From the NCBI GenBank assembly GCA_037042915.1, contig CM073201.1:310001-374000 (forward strand): DNA of 64,000 nucleotides, given 5' to 3'. A program made the translations under genes and the position numbers. Below the pieces are notes generated by a model. The model made no database searches, was not told the DNA's origin, and saw only the letters and a program-made list of their open reading frames with translations. Positions 31,974 through 42,444 of this stretch are shown piece by piece (within the stretch, counting starts at the first letter, position 1; each line of letters begins with the position of its first letter). Source of the DNA: Auricularia sp. M13 (lineage: Eukaryota; Basidiomycota; Agaricomycetes; Auriculariales; Auriculariaceae).

Positions 31974-32292
31974 TGTAACGAGTGCGGAGTCACTCGTTGA
32001 GGTCCCTAGCAGGAAAGTCCAACTGACGTCACGGCGGGCGACCGTCAGAGGTGTATAGACCGTATGAGCGGTCTGTAACGATAGGTCGGAGGAGGGGTCT
32101 GCTAGTCAGACCCCTGAGGACGGGATAGAGAGTATAGAGCGCGAGTACGGTCTCGCGATTCACGGTTCACGGTTCAAGCTTCGCGCCTGAACGTGAGTGA
32201 AATGCGAAGTCGGAAGAGAGAGTGTATTGCCAAATATCCGAAAACAATTCTAATGAGCGGCGCTCGGAGTTACTCGCAAAGTACCCCTTACA
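31974..32292 (-). repeat. 5' LTR of element B
   Basis: 319-bp copy apparently identical to 20637-20955 and followed by CTCTC at 32293-32297. On the minus strand the leader next to it starts GAGGTGGACACTGTG, with a TGG four bases in: the candidate primer-binding site. Confidence 0.95.
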
Positions 32293-32538
32293 CTCTCTCG
32301 AAGAGCACGATTTTTTTGAGGGAGAAATGGTGGAAGAGGACCGATGCCGGTGCTCGACATAGAAGCTGACATTTCTCCGGCGTGTGACCGCCTGTGACCC
32401 GACCTTGGCTCTCCGCTCGGACGGTCGATGTCGCTCAAAAACACACACTCTGCATCGGTTGCAGTGGTAACAGGTCATTTACTCGAAGATAGCACAGAAT
32501 GCACAAAAGTTTCAGAAAAAAAGCGATTTATAAAGGAG

Positions 32539-35500
32539 CTACAGGAATGGCGGATGTTGCCCACCGACAGCGGGCGACTCTGGGTAAGGGGTGGTGTCTG
32601 CAGGTTCAAATACACTGGGAGGAGTGCTAGACGACGGCTGGGAGCCAGGGGCGGGTGTTGGAAGAGGTGCAGACAGTCCGGGGCGTCCGTCGCGTCCATA
32701 CGGCTGTGCGCGTTGGCGCACATGTTCCGTTCGGGCAGCCAGTGTCGATACGGCGGGCAGAGTGACTACACGCGCACTGTAGCGTGCAGGCGGTGCAAAA
32801 TGGGGCCCAGGAGCGGAGAAAGTGGAGAAGGGGAGCTGGGAGATAGGTGGAAGGCGGGGGTATGGGGACAGCGCGCCCAACGGCGCTTGCGGCTCCAGCG
32901 GCTCCAGCAGGGCACGCTCACCGACAGTAGGCGCTGGCTGCGTGTGTCCGTAGCCCTGAAAGACGAGCGGAGCAGCTCCTGCGCCCGCTAGCAGCGTTGG
33001 CATGTACGGGTGTGTGTGGTTGCGTGCATTGTCCCGCTGCCGCCTGACGGCCAGCGTTGATGGACCCGGGCCTGCCGTTGGGGGCGTCTGCGAGCGTGCG
33101 CGGGTCGCTATGAGGGGCGCTATCGACGAGGAGGAGCTGGACGGCACTGCTCAACAGGTCAGCGTGCTGCAAAGACTAGAACGAGACCGCGCACCTGTTT
33201 CCGCTGCAGACGACTGCCCATCAACACCCGCCGCTCCATCGGTGGGCCCCGGGTTGTTTACAGCGCTGGCAGCCTTGCGCGATGAGCGCGATGTCGCCCA
33301 GAGCGCACGATAGCGCTTGTCGGTTTTCTTTTCTGGACAATCGACGAACTTGTCGGTAATTGCCTTCTCCAGTTGCGCCTTCGTCTTCGGCTTATTGTCT
33401 TTGTCGAACAGCGATATCTTGAGGTCCTCCGCGAGGAGCTGAAGGTTGGCAACCTTGCCCGCCTTGAAGCTAGCCCATGTCCCGGTGAATTCGTAGTCGC
33501 GGTCGCGCACAATCCGGCTGCGCTCGTCGGCCACGCGCTGCCGCTCCAGTTCCTTCGCCGCGTTCTGCTCGTCCGTCCGCTGCTTCTCCGCCTGCCGAAC
33601 CTCCTTCTCTATCGTATGCCGCTCCAGCATGTCCGGAGCCGTCATTGGGCCGCTCTTGATGGCGATGGCAGTGGATGCGCCGCTGGCCTTCTTGGATGCC
33701 TGCCGCGTGGACTTGTTCTCGTTGCCCGTTCGCAGACGTTGGTTTTCAAACGCAGACAGCGTCAGATGCGCTTCGGCAGCCTGTGAGCTACTCTGGGCCA
33801 TTGCCAGCGCGGTGTTGGCCAGCCAGAGCTCGTGCTGCAACCGAGCTATCGTCTGCTTGTCCGTATTGTCGCCAGGAGCAGCAGAGGTGCTGTTGATGCT
33901 GTCGCTCGACGCAGCTCTTGCTAGCTGACTTCGGGTCAAGCGGAGGGCGCTTCCATCGAGTGGCTCATCGGCTGCGCTGGGTGTAGGTGTCTGCGGTGGT
34001 AGCGCGCGAGGCGGCGCAAACCCGAGACGCGACGTGGAGCGCAAGACAGCACGGCTTGATTTCCGGTACTGCTGCAGCGTATTCAATGGGAGCGGTCGCA
34101 CCTGGTATGCATCAGTAGTAAGGGTGGCTGGGGTAACGGCTTCTGGGCTGCTCGGCGCTGGTGGGGAGCTTGGCGGGAGTGAACGCACGCGTGCTGCCGC
34201 CGCCCTTGCTGTGCGGATCTTCGATGGCGTGGGCGGTTCGGACGCCTGCCTCTCCTGCATTCGTCGAACGCTTGATGGCGGGTTCGCAATGCGGGGGGGA
34301 ATGGGAGATGGAGTCCGTGTCGGCGGCTCTGATGAGCGGTGCACGCCGTCGAGATCCATTGGGTCGTTCTCCGATTCGGACGCGCTGCTATCGCAGTCAG
34401 ACGAAGCCTGCCAATCGTCGTTGGGCTCAGACGTCGAGCGCGCAGAGATAGGCGATGACGGTACAGTGGTCAAGTGAGAGACCGAGTCAGGAAGTTGCGC
34501 AACGGTCGAAGAGTTCTTCGACGGCGCAAAGTGGTTATCCTGAAAGATGTCCGGGTTGAATGGGTGGATTCCCGAACGTCGCCAACCGTCCGCAATGTAC
34601 TTCGGGATGAAGGCGCCCTGTCGAATGTCCATGTACTCTTCGATGACATCGGACTTTGTGACGGGGTCGAGCTCGCTCGCTCGAGCGCGTGTGCGGGCTT
34701 CCCAAAGGCGCTGAACATGGCTGAACACGCCGACATCGAGCGGCTGAAGCATGTGCGACGTCTTCGAAGGCAGTAAGAATAGTATGATGTTGTGCTGAAA
34801 TGCCAAATCCCGCATCTCGTTGGTGAGGTGTGAGCCATGGCCGTCAAAGATGAGGAGGATTGGGAGGCCCGACGTATTGTGCCGTGTGGCGTGCGGGATG
34901 AAGACCAGCTTAAACCAGTCCGTGCAGAGACTGTCATTGGTCCACCCATTCTCAGACGCAGCAACACTGTGTCTTAAATGAGTACATAGACCACTGGATG
35001 CAAGAAACTCACAATCCGATGCGGTCACGGTGCGGGAAATCGGGTTGAAACCAGTTCCCGAGGTCACCTGGCTTTGCAATGATACTGACAGGAATTGAAT
35101 CAGTACCGTCGGCACAGGTAGTCTCAATGAGCGTGATAAGCTCGAGGTTGTCGCTCTGCAGACGGTACCTCCGGTCGTCGGCGGCGGCGAAGACATATTT
35201 TCGGCGGTCGTTGTTGCGGCCGCCACCGATCTGGAGACCCTTCTCGTCCATATTGTAGATATTTTCGATGGGAATCTTGTACTTTTGCATTATCTCGAAG
35301 AGTTCATCAAAGTGCTTCTTGACAATTGGTTTGGTGAAGTTTCTGGCGCGTCGAGGATCGAGTCCGTACGCCCGGGCAGCCGTAATCTCAGTGTCGTGCC
35401 GCTTAAGAAAGCTGGCAGCCCAGCGGACCCCTGGCTTCTTGCCCGTCATTTTGAAACACTGGGCGTCAATGGTGACCCTAGAGTCCGGGAGTCCAGCAAA

Positions 35501-35797
35501 GCTGCGCAGGCATGCCCAGTCGACCAGCGCCGCTTCCTCTGCTGCAGAAAGAAGCTGCTGATGCTCATGGGCCTGCCGCCGCCCGACATGCTTCCCTGAG
35601 AAGCGAGCCTGAAGCGTTGTGCGCGGGACCTGGTGCTTCCTGACCATGTCCTGCCAGTTAATCGTTCGACCAGCCAGGACAGTGCTGCGGCATTCTGCCA
35701 TGCACGCCTGGATCCTGGCTTCGCGATCCACGGTAGAAGGCAAAGCATTGCCGCCCGCGACAGGCTCCGTTGCTGTGGGTGATTTGCGGCGCGGCAT
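32539..35797 (-). CDS. pogo-type DDE transposase with HTH domains and a long C-terminal tail
   Basis: Three exons (35797-35013, 34966-33195, 33146-32539) give 1054 residues. Intron 1 is 46 nt (GTGAGT...ACAG). Intron 2 is 48 nt (GTGCGC, CTGAC branch, GCAG) and removes an otherwise in-frame TGA. The N-terminus has a pipsqueak/CENP-B-like helix-turn-helix (INWQDMVRKHQVPRTTLQARF) and a Tc5/CENP-B-type second HTH (KKPGVRWAASFLKRH). The DDE_1 endonuclease shows its three acidic residues in NMDEKGLQIGG, LLIFDGHGSH and LQPLDVGVF; GWTNDSL precedes the second. The last ~550 residues are Ser/Pro-rich with a basic, coiled-coil-prone stretch (EKEVRQAEKQRTDEQNAAKELERQ). An upstream Met at 35884 is also in frame, but MPRRK at 35797 is the more usual start. 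The frame looks intact. Confidence 0.88.
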
Positions 35798-36231
35798 TGG
35801 CAGTTGGACGTAAACAGGCAGAAGGAGCTTGAGGAGGCGCGCACTTCGGCGGAGGTAACTGGTTGCTTCCGCCGAGGCCGGCAATCATCAGACCGAGCTG
35901 TTCTGTCACACTCATCCGTTCACCACCGTCCGTTTCACCAGAACTTCCGGAGAAATGATTTTAAGATTATAGAAGTACCTCTAAAACACCGTAAAAAGTC
36001 TGGAGGCCAGAGGACTTGCTTCAGGAAGTGCATCATGGAATCAAAGCTTGATCAATCCAACTGACCGCTCCATTCGATTTCTCTACCCAGTTGGAACATA
36101 CAGAAAGTGTTCGGTTTTTGAAAAATAGAATCATAAGATGTTATATACATCCCACAAATTTTTCCAGAAGTTCAGAATGCGAAGGGAGGCCGCAAATGCG
36201 GCCATCAGCAGAATGTCAGCTTCTGTCATCA

Positions 36232-36255
36232 TGTCAGCTTCCCCGTCAGGACTAG
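36232..36255 (-). repeat. Right terminal inverted repeat of the pogo element
   Basis: 24 bp complementary to the left end. A second copy of GTCAGCTT lies 18 bp further in (36215-36222). TA follows at 36256-36257. Confidence 0.85.
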
Positions 36256-36257
36256 TA

Positions 36258-37527
36258 TGATCCGTATGATCCGACCTTGGCTGGTTGGCTTGGTTGGCTT
36301 GGTTGGTTGGTTTTACGCGCATCTATAACGTTCACGCGCACAGCCGCGACGCTTGACAGGCAAATTTGAGCTCCGACATTCCTCCTCCTCCGGACGACGA
36401 ACAGCTGTCCTTGCATACAAGAATACACTCATAGATTAAATTAGGCTGAGAATCTTTGGCCAGACAATCCTTCCTATGCAATGTTCGTGCGCTGGACGCT
36501 AATCTATTATTGGAAGAGAAACTCATTTACTTTCGTGCTTGAAGTCTCTTTGTAACTAGGCCAACTCATGCAAGTGCCTCAATCTCAAGGAAACCAGTCT
36601 CTAATTAAATTGCTGTAGCTCTTAGGGCACACAGAGTATAGTATCGCGTACAAATTGGCACCCTCATCCCAAGAACCAGAGACACAGTGCGGCCTACAGG
36701 GGCACAGCCAGACACATGCTCCCACCTCCCGGGCTAGTCGACAAGCACCCCGGAATGGAATGGCTGAGCGTGCAGCACGCGCCCGGGCAGATATCTGCGA
36801 CTCGACTATCAGACTTTCAACATTTGCGTTTGAAGATGCAGCAACTTAAGAGCTCACAAGGATCGAAGCCAGGAGTGACGCAAGTCGTGCTCGCAACGAC
36901 ACAGGCGGCGACAGCGAGCGGAAGAACCGATTGAAGGAGTACGGCGGCGGGAGGGCGCATGGGATTGGAGTTTGCCGTGGAGGGCGGGGGGACGCTCCGA
37001 GTCCACTGCGACGGTACAGCGGGCAGATTTATACCGCGACAACAGCGACAACACGGTGGGTTAGCAGTTCGAACCACGCGGATCTGCCGTCGTGCGGCGG
37101 CAAGGCGGAGCAGTGGCTTAGTACTCTCCTCGTCGGCCAGCAGTCAAGTCGTCCAACAGTATGACTCAGACGCACACTCGAAACGTATGCAAATTCTGTA
37201 CGAGTGGCGCAGTGGGCATCAAGGGTTCGTCCATACTCATTCCAAGAAAAAAAGGCGCGCGCGCCCACACTTCGGTACGGAGAGTGGGCACCTATGTAAT
37301 ACACAGCGATTCGGACAGTGAAGCAATTGGGAAGCAACTCGGAAACGGCAAGGCGAAGAGTGTGAGGAGGAGAGGAGAGGAGGAAAGGAGAGGAGAGCAA
37401 TCGATCAGAGCAAGCAAGCGCAATTTCCAGAACCTACCACATCATCCATACCGCAATTTCATCCCCTCCCTCCCCCTCCTCCCCTCCCTCACCCATCCCC
37501 TCCCCTCCCCCCACAAATCACAAATCA
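36258..37527. other. Intergenic stretch, no recognised gene
   Basis: Starts with (ggttggctt)n-like repeats at 36280-36312 and an AT-rich part to about 36650. Short frames at 36655-36934 (for example LKMQQLKSSQGSKPGVTQVV on the plus strand) have no support from splicing or motifs. A C-rich plus-strand stretch (37440-37525) lies just past the stop of the next, minus-strand gene. Confidence 0.5.
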
Positions 37528-40500
37528 CTAATCCTCCCCCGCCCCCGCCAACCCCCACACCTCCTCCACATCCGCGCCACTGACAAACTCCCACCGTCCC
37601 TTTCCCCCAAACCCGCCCGGCGTGAAGCGGTACAGGTCCGCGACGAGCTGGCTCGTCAGCATCACCTGCAGCGGGCTGCCGTTGCAGTCCGCGTCCTGGC
37701 CCGCGAGCGTCGGCGCGTTGAGCAGCGGCGGCGGCGGCGGCGGCGGCGCGTAGCGCACGAAGCCGATCGTGCGGATTGACGGGTTGGCTGAGCTGTAGAG
37801 GTAGAGGGAATGGATGTGAGCGGGATGAAACGGCTAGACGGACAGAGGTAGCGAAGCGGAAGGCGGTGCGGCGCGGACGTGCGCGCAAGGAGAGGCATGC
37901 GTGCGAATTGGCATGAGGCACCGAGGACAATATGTAAGGCCCATACGGGCGGGGAGGGCAGGGACGTGAGGCAAGGGCGGCAGCGGCGATATGCAGCAGA
38001 CGATGCGACCGCCGGCATACGTAGGAGCTCGACAGCGAAGAGCAGAAGAGCGCCAAAGAAAAGGAATAGGATGGCTGCAGTGGCGGGCAACTGCCTCAGC
38101 GAAGAAGACAGTGCACCAGAATGCGAGAACAACGAACGAGGAGCGGAACGGGCAGACGCGAGAAAAGGGGGAACGCGCGACGCACCGAATGTAATTCGCG
38201 ATCTCGAACTGCTCCTGCGGCAGGATCGCATTGACGTTCTCGCGATTATTGACGAGCAGCGTGCGCAGGCCCACGAGCGCCGCGAGCGCGCTCAGCGACG
38301 TGTTCACCTGCATTCGCAGAAACGGCATCAGCATCCCTTTCTCTTCCCGTCCGAAGCAAGGAAAGAGATCTCTTCGCCTCCAAAGCAAGGAATTCGCTCG
38401 CTCTGGAAGAGAAGAATCTCTTTGCCTTGCAAAGCAAGCCAAAGCCAAAGCCAACTCACATCCAACACCCCACTAGCGCCCCACGCCCCAGCAGCCGCGC
38501 GCACCTCCTCCGCCTCGAGCGGCACAATTCCGAGCAACCGCAGCTGCGGGAACGCCTCGGCAATCGCGCGCAGCGTCGCGGGCTCGGCCCAGTCGTCGCC
38601 AAAGTCGACGGTGAACGCGCGCACGGGGCCCGTCGAGCCGCCCCACTCGCGCGCGAGCTCCGCGATCTCCGAGTCGTGCAGCGACGCCGTCGTCACCTGT
38701 GCACGGGGAGGTGGGTCAGCAACAGCGTGCGGCGCCGAAAATAGGGGGAGGGGGGGGGGAGCTTCTGGAAGGGCGGGAAAAAGAGGAAAGAGGAGTACAG
38801 GCGGGGATGTGGGATGTGGGATGTGGATGCGTCCGCCAACGGGAGAATGGACGCCTGCGCGGGACCTCACGGCGTGCGGACTCGCCCGCCGAACGACGGC
38901 GGCGAGCGAGGTAGAGCAAGCAAACCGCGAACAGTAGGACCAGCGAGCGGACGACGCCAGCGCGCTCTTCTTCTTCGCAGCGCGGGGCGGCGGCAACGGA
39001 ACGCGCGCGGCAGCAGGAGTGCAAGGGGGGCGGTGGGGGAACGAAAGCCATCACAGGGCGCACACATAGCAGACCTAGCGCGGCGGGCGGCGGGTGCAGA
39101 GCGAGTCGCAACGAGAACAGCAAGCGCAGCGGCGCCAGACGAGCACAGAACGTGCAAACAACAGCGCGCTCGTCTTCTTCGCCGCGGCGACGGCGGGAGG
39201 GAGGGGGAGGGCTGGCCTTGAGTCGGCGACGGCGCGCCGCAATGTCTGGGAGTGCGGCGGCGGGCGGTGTGCGAATGCATGGAGGCGGGGGATGTAGATG
39301 GCAATGCAAGGCGCGCGCGCGCTGAGGCGGGCCAGACTGTGCGCCAACGCCAAAGGGACAGCGCGCAGCAGATGCGGACGGCGGCGAGTGCACGTGGGGG
39401 GTACGGAGGCAGCGAGGCGGGGCGGCAAGTCATCTGCGCCAAGAGGGACAGCGCGCGCAGCCTGAAAGGGAACACAGTGCGCAGAGACGGAGGTGGAGTG
39501 GGCGGGCGCGCGTCGCGAGATGGAAACGGCGCGGACGGCGCGCGATTAGCTTTGCACGGCACCGTCGCCCGAATGGACGCACCAGCTCTCATCCACTTCA
39601 AAAAGTGGATGTGGAGCAGCTGAACCAGCTGGCAAGACGCGACAACAGCGTGGGATGGTAAAGGGCGGGTGCGGGAGACAGCGAGCAGTGCAGGAGTGGA
39701 TAGGAGGGCGGCCAACGCGCAGGCCGCGGGAGAACACATCGAAATGGAAGTCTCGACGCTTGACGTGCACGCGCAGTGAAGGAGACAGAGATGGAATAGG
39801 AGTGGGCGGTGGAAGGAGCGGCCTGCGCGCGAAGCGCAGGGACGAGCGGCGCGGACACGGACAGAGCGCGCGCACGTAAATTGTACGGATCAGACGCAAA
39901 CGAGGCGGATGGATCGCACTGCACTGCGCGCCAGCAACTGCATGCTGTGGTTCGAGCGGTCGGGGTAGAGACGGCCGTAGACAGCAGCGATGCGCCCGAC
40001 GAGCGCGGACGACTCAACGCTGTCGACGATCATGCGGGGTGGGGAAGACAGACGGTTGGAGCAAGGAAGCCCATGCCCGGGGCCAGGACAAGACGGAATG
40101 GGATGAGACGGGAGCGAGACAGACGCGCGAGAAGCTGCACTGTGGAGCACGCCCGCGTTGCAGCAGTGTATGCACGCACTGATGCCGTCTGTGCGCGTAA
40201 AGCAGACAATGGACGGACAGGCCGCGCTTAGGACAATAGAAAGAAAAGCGTCGCGTAGCCAGGAAATAGGGGCGATGATGATACGCGCAAAGCGGAAAGA
40301 CGCTCACCTGGAGATGCGTGACGGGCCGGCCGCGGATGAGGTGTGCGGCGAGCTCGAGGTCGAGCAGGCAGACGCGCATGATGGAGACCTTGTCGAGGCC
40401 CTCGACGGCGTCGCCCGTCCATGTGCCGTCGGTGAGCAGCTCGAGGTCGACGAGCGACGGCGTCTGCTCGCGCAGGAACCGCTGCAGGAACCCGTCGAAG

Positions 40501-41094
40501 GCCATGTACCCGCAGAATCGGCGCAGTCTAGCGGGAGCGTCAGCGAGCCGCAAGGAAGAAGGATGGCTGGGCTGCGTACCGGAACTGGGTGCCCGCGAGG
40601 ACCCACGCGAGGCCGAGGGCCCTGTCGCCGGCGAGGGTGAGCGTATGCAAGTTCGGCAGCGCCCTCAGCGCGCGCGCGACGGTGCGCCAGTAGCGCAGCG
40701 CGCCCTCCGGCTTATAAAAGTCCACCGCGTCCCAGTCGCCCTCCTCCGCCGCGCCGTCCTGCGCGACGAGCCGCGCGACCTGCGCGGCGTCGAGCTCGAC
40801 GCGCGGCACGTCCGTCGTGACGACCGTGAGCTCGCCGACGAGCGCCGCGACGCGCGGCTCGCGCGCGAGCACGTCGCACAGCAGCGCCACCTCGCGCGGC
40901 TGCGACGCCGAGAGCCGCTGGTACAGGTGCCGCTCGGCCTCGTCGCGCAGCGTCTGCGACACCAGGCACAGCGAGCGCAGCGCTGTCCTGTCCGCGCCCG
41001 GGTGCAGCTGCGTTACGATCTCGCGGAAGAGCTCGACGGGCACGTTGGCCAGCGCGGGCGAGAGCCCGGCCGATTGCGATGGGTGCACGAGCAT
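37528..41094 (-). CDS. F-box-like protein, five exons with long introns
   Basis: Exons 41094-40580, 40527-40308, 38696-38460, 38307-38186 and 37792-37528 join in frame to 452 codons plus stop. Splice phases agree at every junction (for example ...AGTQF-R-LRRFCGYMAF, ...THLQ-VTTASLHDSE, ...IANYI-R-SANPSIRT). The N-terminal segment LANVPVELFREIVTQL...LRSLCLVSQTLRDEAERHLYQRL fits the F-box signature; leucine-rich segments follow (LPNLHTLTLAGDRALG, LVDLELLTD, LLDLELAAHL, FPQLRLLGIVPL). F-box proteins couple substrates to SCF ubiquitin ligases through Skp1. Substrate is unknown. A polyproline run (PPPPPPPLL) lies near the C-terminus. Introns are 52, 1611, 152 and 393 nt, against about 50 elsewhere in the window. 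It is not closely related to the single-exon F-box family further right. Confidence 0.8.
38697..40307 (-). other. Exceptionally long intron (1.6 kb) of the F-box-like gene
   Basis: Bounded by a good donor (CAG|GTGAGC at 40307) and acceptor (GCACAG at 38697). GC-rich and pyrimidine-rich in the sense direction; many spurious Pro/Arg/Ser-rich frames, no LTR, inverted-repeat or domain signature that I can see. Confidence 0.7.
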
Positions 41095-41099
41095 CGTGG

Positions 41100-41185
41100 A
41101 GGACTGCGAGCAAGCAGGAGGCGATAGCGAGCAAGCGGGAGGCGATAGCGAGCACGCGAGAGGCGATAGCGAGCAGACGAGCGAG
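41100..41185. repeat. 21-bp tandem repeat upstream of the F-box-like gene
   Basis: Three to four copies of gaggcgatagcgagcaagcg lie just upstream of the ATG at 41094, probably in the 5' UTR. A shorter (gagcaa)n run lies at 41248-41268. Confidence 0.75.
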
Positions 41186-42444
41186 CAAGTTGCGGAGAAC
41201 GACGAGCAAGCACGTCCGGCGTCGTGAACGTTATCGGTGCCGACTCTGAGCAAGAGCAAGAGCAAGAGCGCGGGATCGGAGATTGTCTCCGGCCCACACC
41301 GCCTTGATCCGCCGCTGTGAGTGTCCAGCCGATCGGCGGCCCCACGACCTGGAATGAACACTGCACTCGTCGCACGCCCTGGATGTTACACTCGCCAGGC
41401 ACACTGGTCCTCGCCGTTCCTGGCGACCCTGCACGCGGGAGCGGAAGGCGGGATCTAGGCCGTTCAAAGGGATGGCACAAGAGTCAACTTTGCCCGGGCC
41501 ACCTGCTCTCTTTTCCGACGGAGAGACTGCAAGTCCTCCTGACCTGGCTCAAGTAATTGCGCACCCATACTGTAATACCATAGTAGACTGAGTATGTCTG
41601 CTCTGGAAGTTGAACTGTGACTCACAGGCTTCACTCAATCCAACGACAGTGCCGTCCTACCCGCTCGCGACTCGCGCTCCAAACCCGCTGTCTCCTCAGG
41701 CTCGCGTGTAAACTAAAGGTGACTGTATTTTGAAACGCGCCTCTGAGTCTTCCAATTCCCCTGCGATGCCGCGGCGCACTTCCATCCTCACTCAGCTCTC
41801 GCCCTCAGGCTCTGGATCTCACTCCCAATGCCGCGCGAGGTCGTCACTTACTGTATAACTCGCTCAGCATTGTCCTAAGTTGGGAGCCGAGAGTGGTAGT
41901 CCAGCAATTGAACGTCGATGGGCACTGGGCAGTCCAATCTATGTATGACTTACGCGCGCCATCGCCTGATGCAGCGGAGCGCCGATATTAAAACAGGCAG
42001 GAGGATTACTTACCTTCTGATTGAGGATGAGAGCGCTAGCATCGTACATTACATTACTTAACAGCCGGGAGACACGGACCTCTCATGACCAGTCGCTTAC
42101 TTACTTGTAAGTACAGCAAAGTAACAAACACATCGTCTGGGCGATACTTCGGCCTTGACGCCCGGATATCGGCCTGTAGATGCCATGTGAGAATGATGTT
42201 CATACTGTACACGTCCTTGCAACGTGAAAGGTCCCCGGTAAGCTTGAGTAAGCACCAGGAGGAGCGAGATATTCTACTGTGCAGGCCTAGGAACATCTGG
42301 TCCGACATGCGCCGGGCGGTGGGCGCTGCCGGATTGCGATCGGATGATGACCGCCTCGTGATCACGCCACATACGGGGTACCTACAAATACCTAGTCTTT
42401 CGCGCGCGTTACGCGTTACAGCACTTCCCTCACCATCCAGCCCA
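41186..42444. other. Divergent intergenic region between the F-box-like gene and HEM3
   Basis: Should hold both promoters. I see no clear TATA box or gene; open frames here lack motifs. GC content drops at 41560-42100. Confidence 0.5.

Larger units (their letters stand above)
20637..32292 (-). mobile_element. Ty3/gypsy chromovirus-like LTR retrotransposon (element B)
   Basis: An 11.66-kb element has two 319-bp LTRs that I read as identical (TGTAACG...CCCTTACA) and the target duplication CTCTC at 20632-20636 and 32293-32297. Minus-strand order: gag (31880 to 28416), pol (28415 to 23434) and a third ORF (23323 to 20978). The polypurine tract (GGAGGGGGGCTC on the minus strand) abuts the left, 3' LTR at 20956. 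It is a relative of element A, not a copy: proteins align throughout, but LTRs share mainly the integrase-recognised tip (GTACYCCTTACA). Gag and pol are separated by an in-frame TAG, and pol carries a frameshift near 25770. Confidence 0.95.
20530..36255 (-). mobile_element. pogo-like DNA transposon with gypsy element B nested inside
   Basis: A 24-bp inverted repeat beginning CTAGTCCTGACGGGG at 20530 recurs in reverse complement ending at 36255. TA dinucleotides flank both ends (20528-20529, 36256-36257), as expected for Tc1/mariner-pogo insertion. With element B and one copy of its CTCTC duplication removed, the transposon is about 4.07 kb. It carries one spliced transposase gene (35797 to 32539, minus). 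Subterminal copies of GAAGCTGACA occur near both ends, typical of transposase-binding repeats. The transposase frame looks intact, so the copy was probably complete before element B landed in its 3' non-coding part. Confidence 0.85.

Noticed and set aside
38716-39739. Minus-strand ORFs of 225 and 290 codons in the long intron
   Set aside because: Overlapping, Pro/Arg/Ser-rich, no motifs; flanking exons splice over them in frame.
41100-41185. Possible CRISPR-like array of 21-bp repeats
   Set aside because: Repeats are contiguous with no unique spacers and the genome is eukaryotic.
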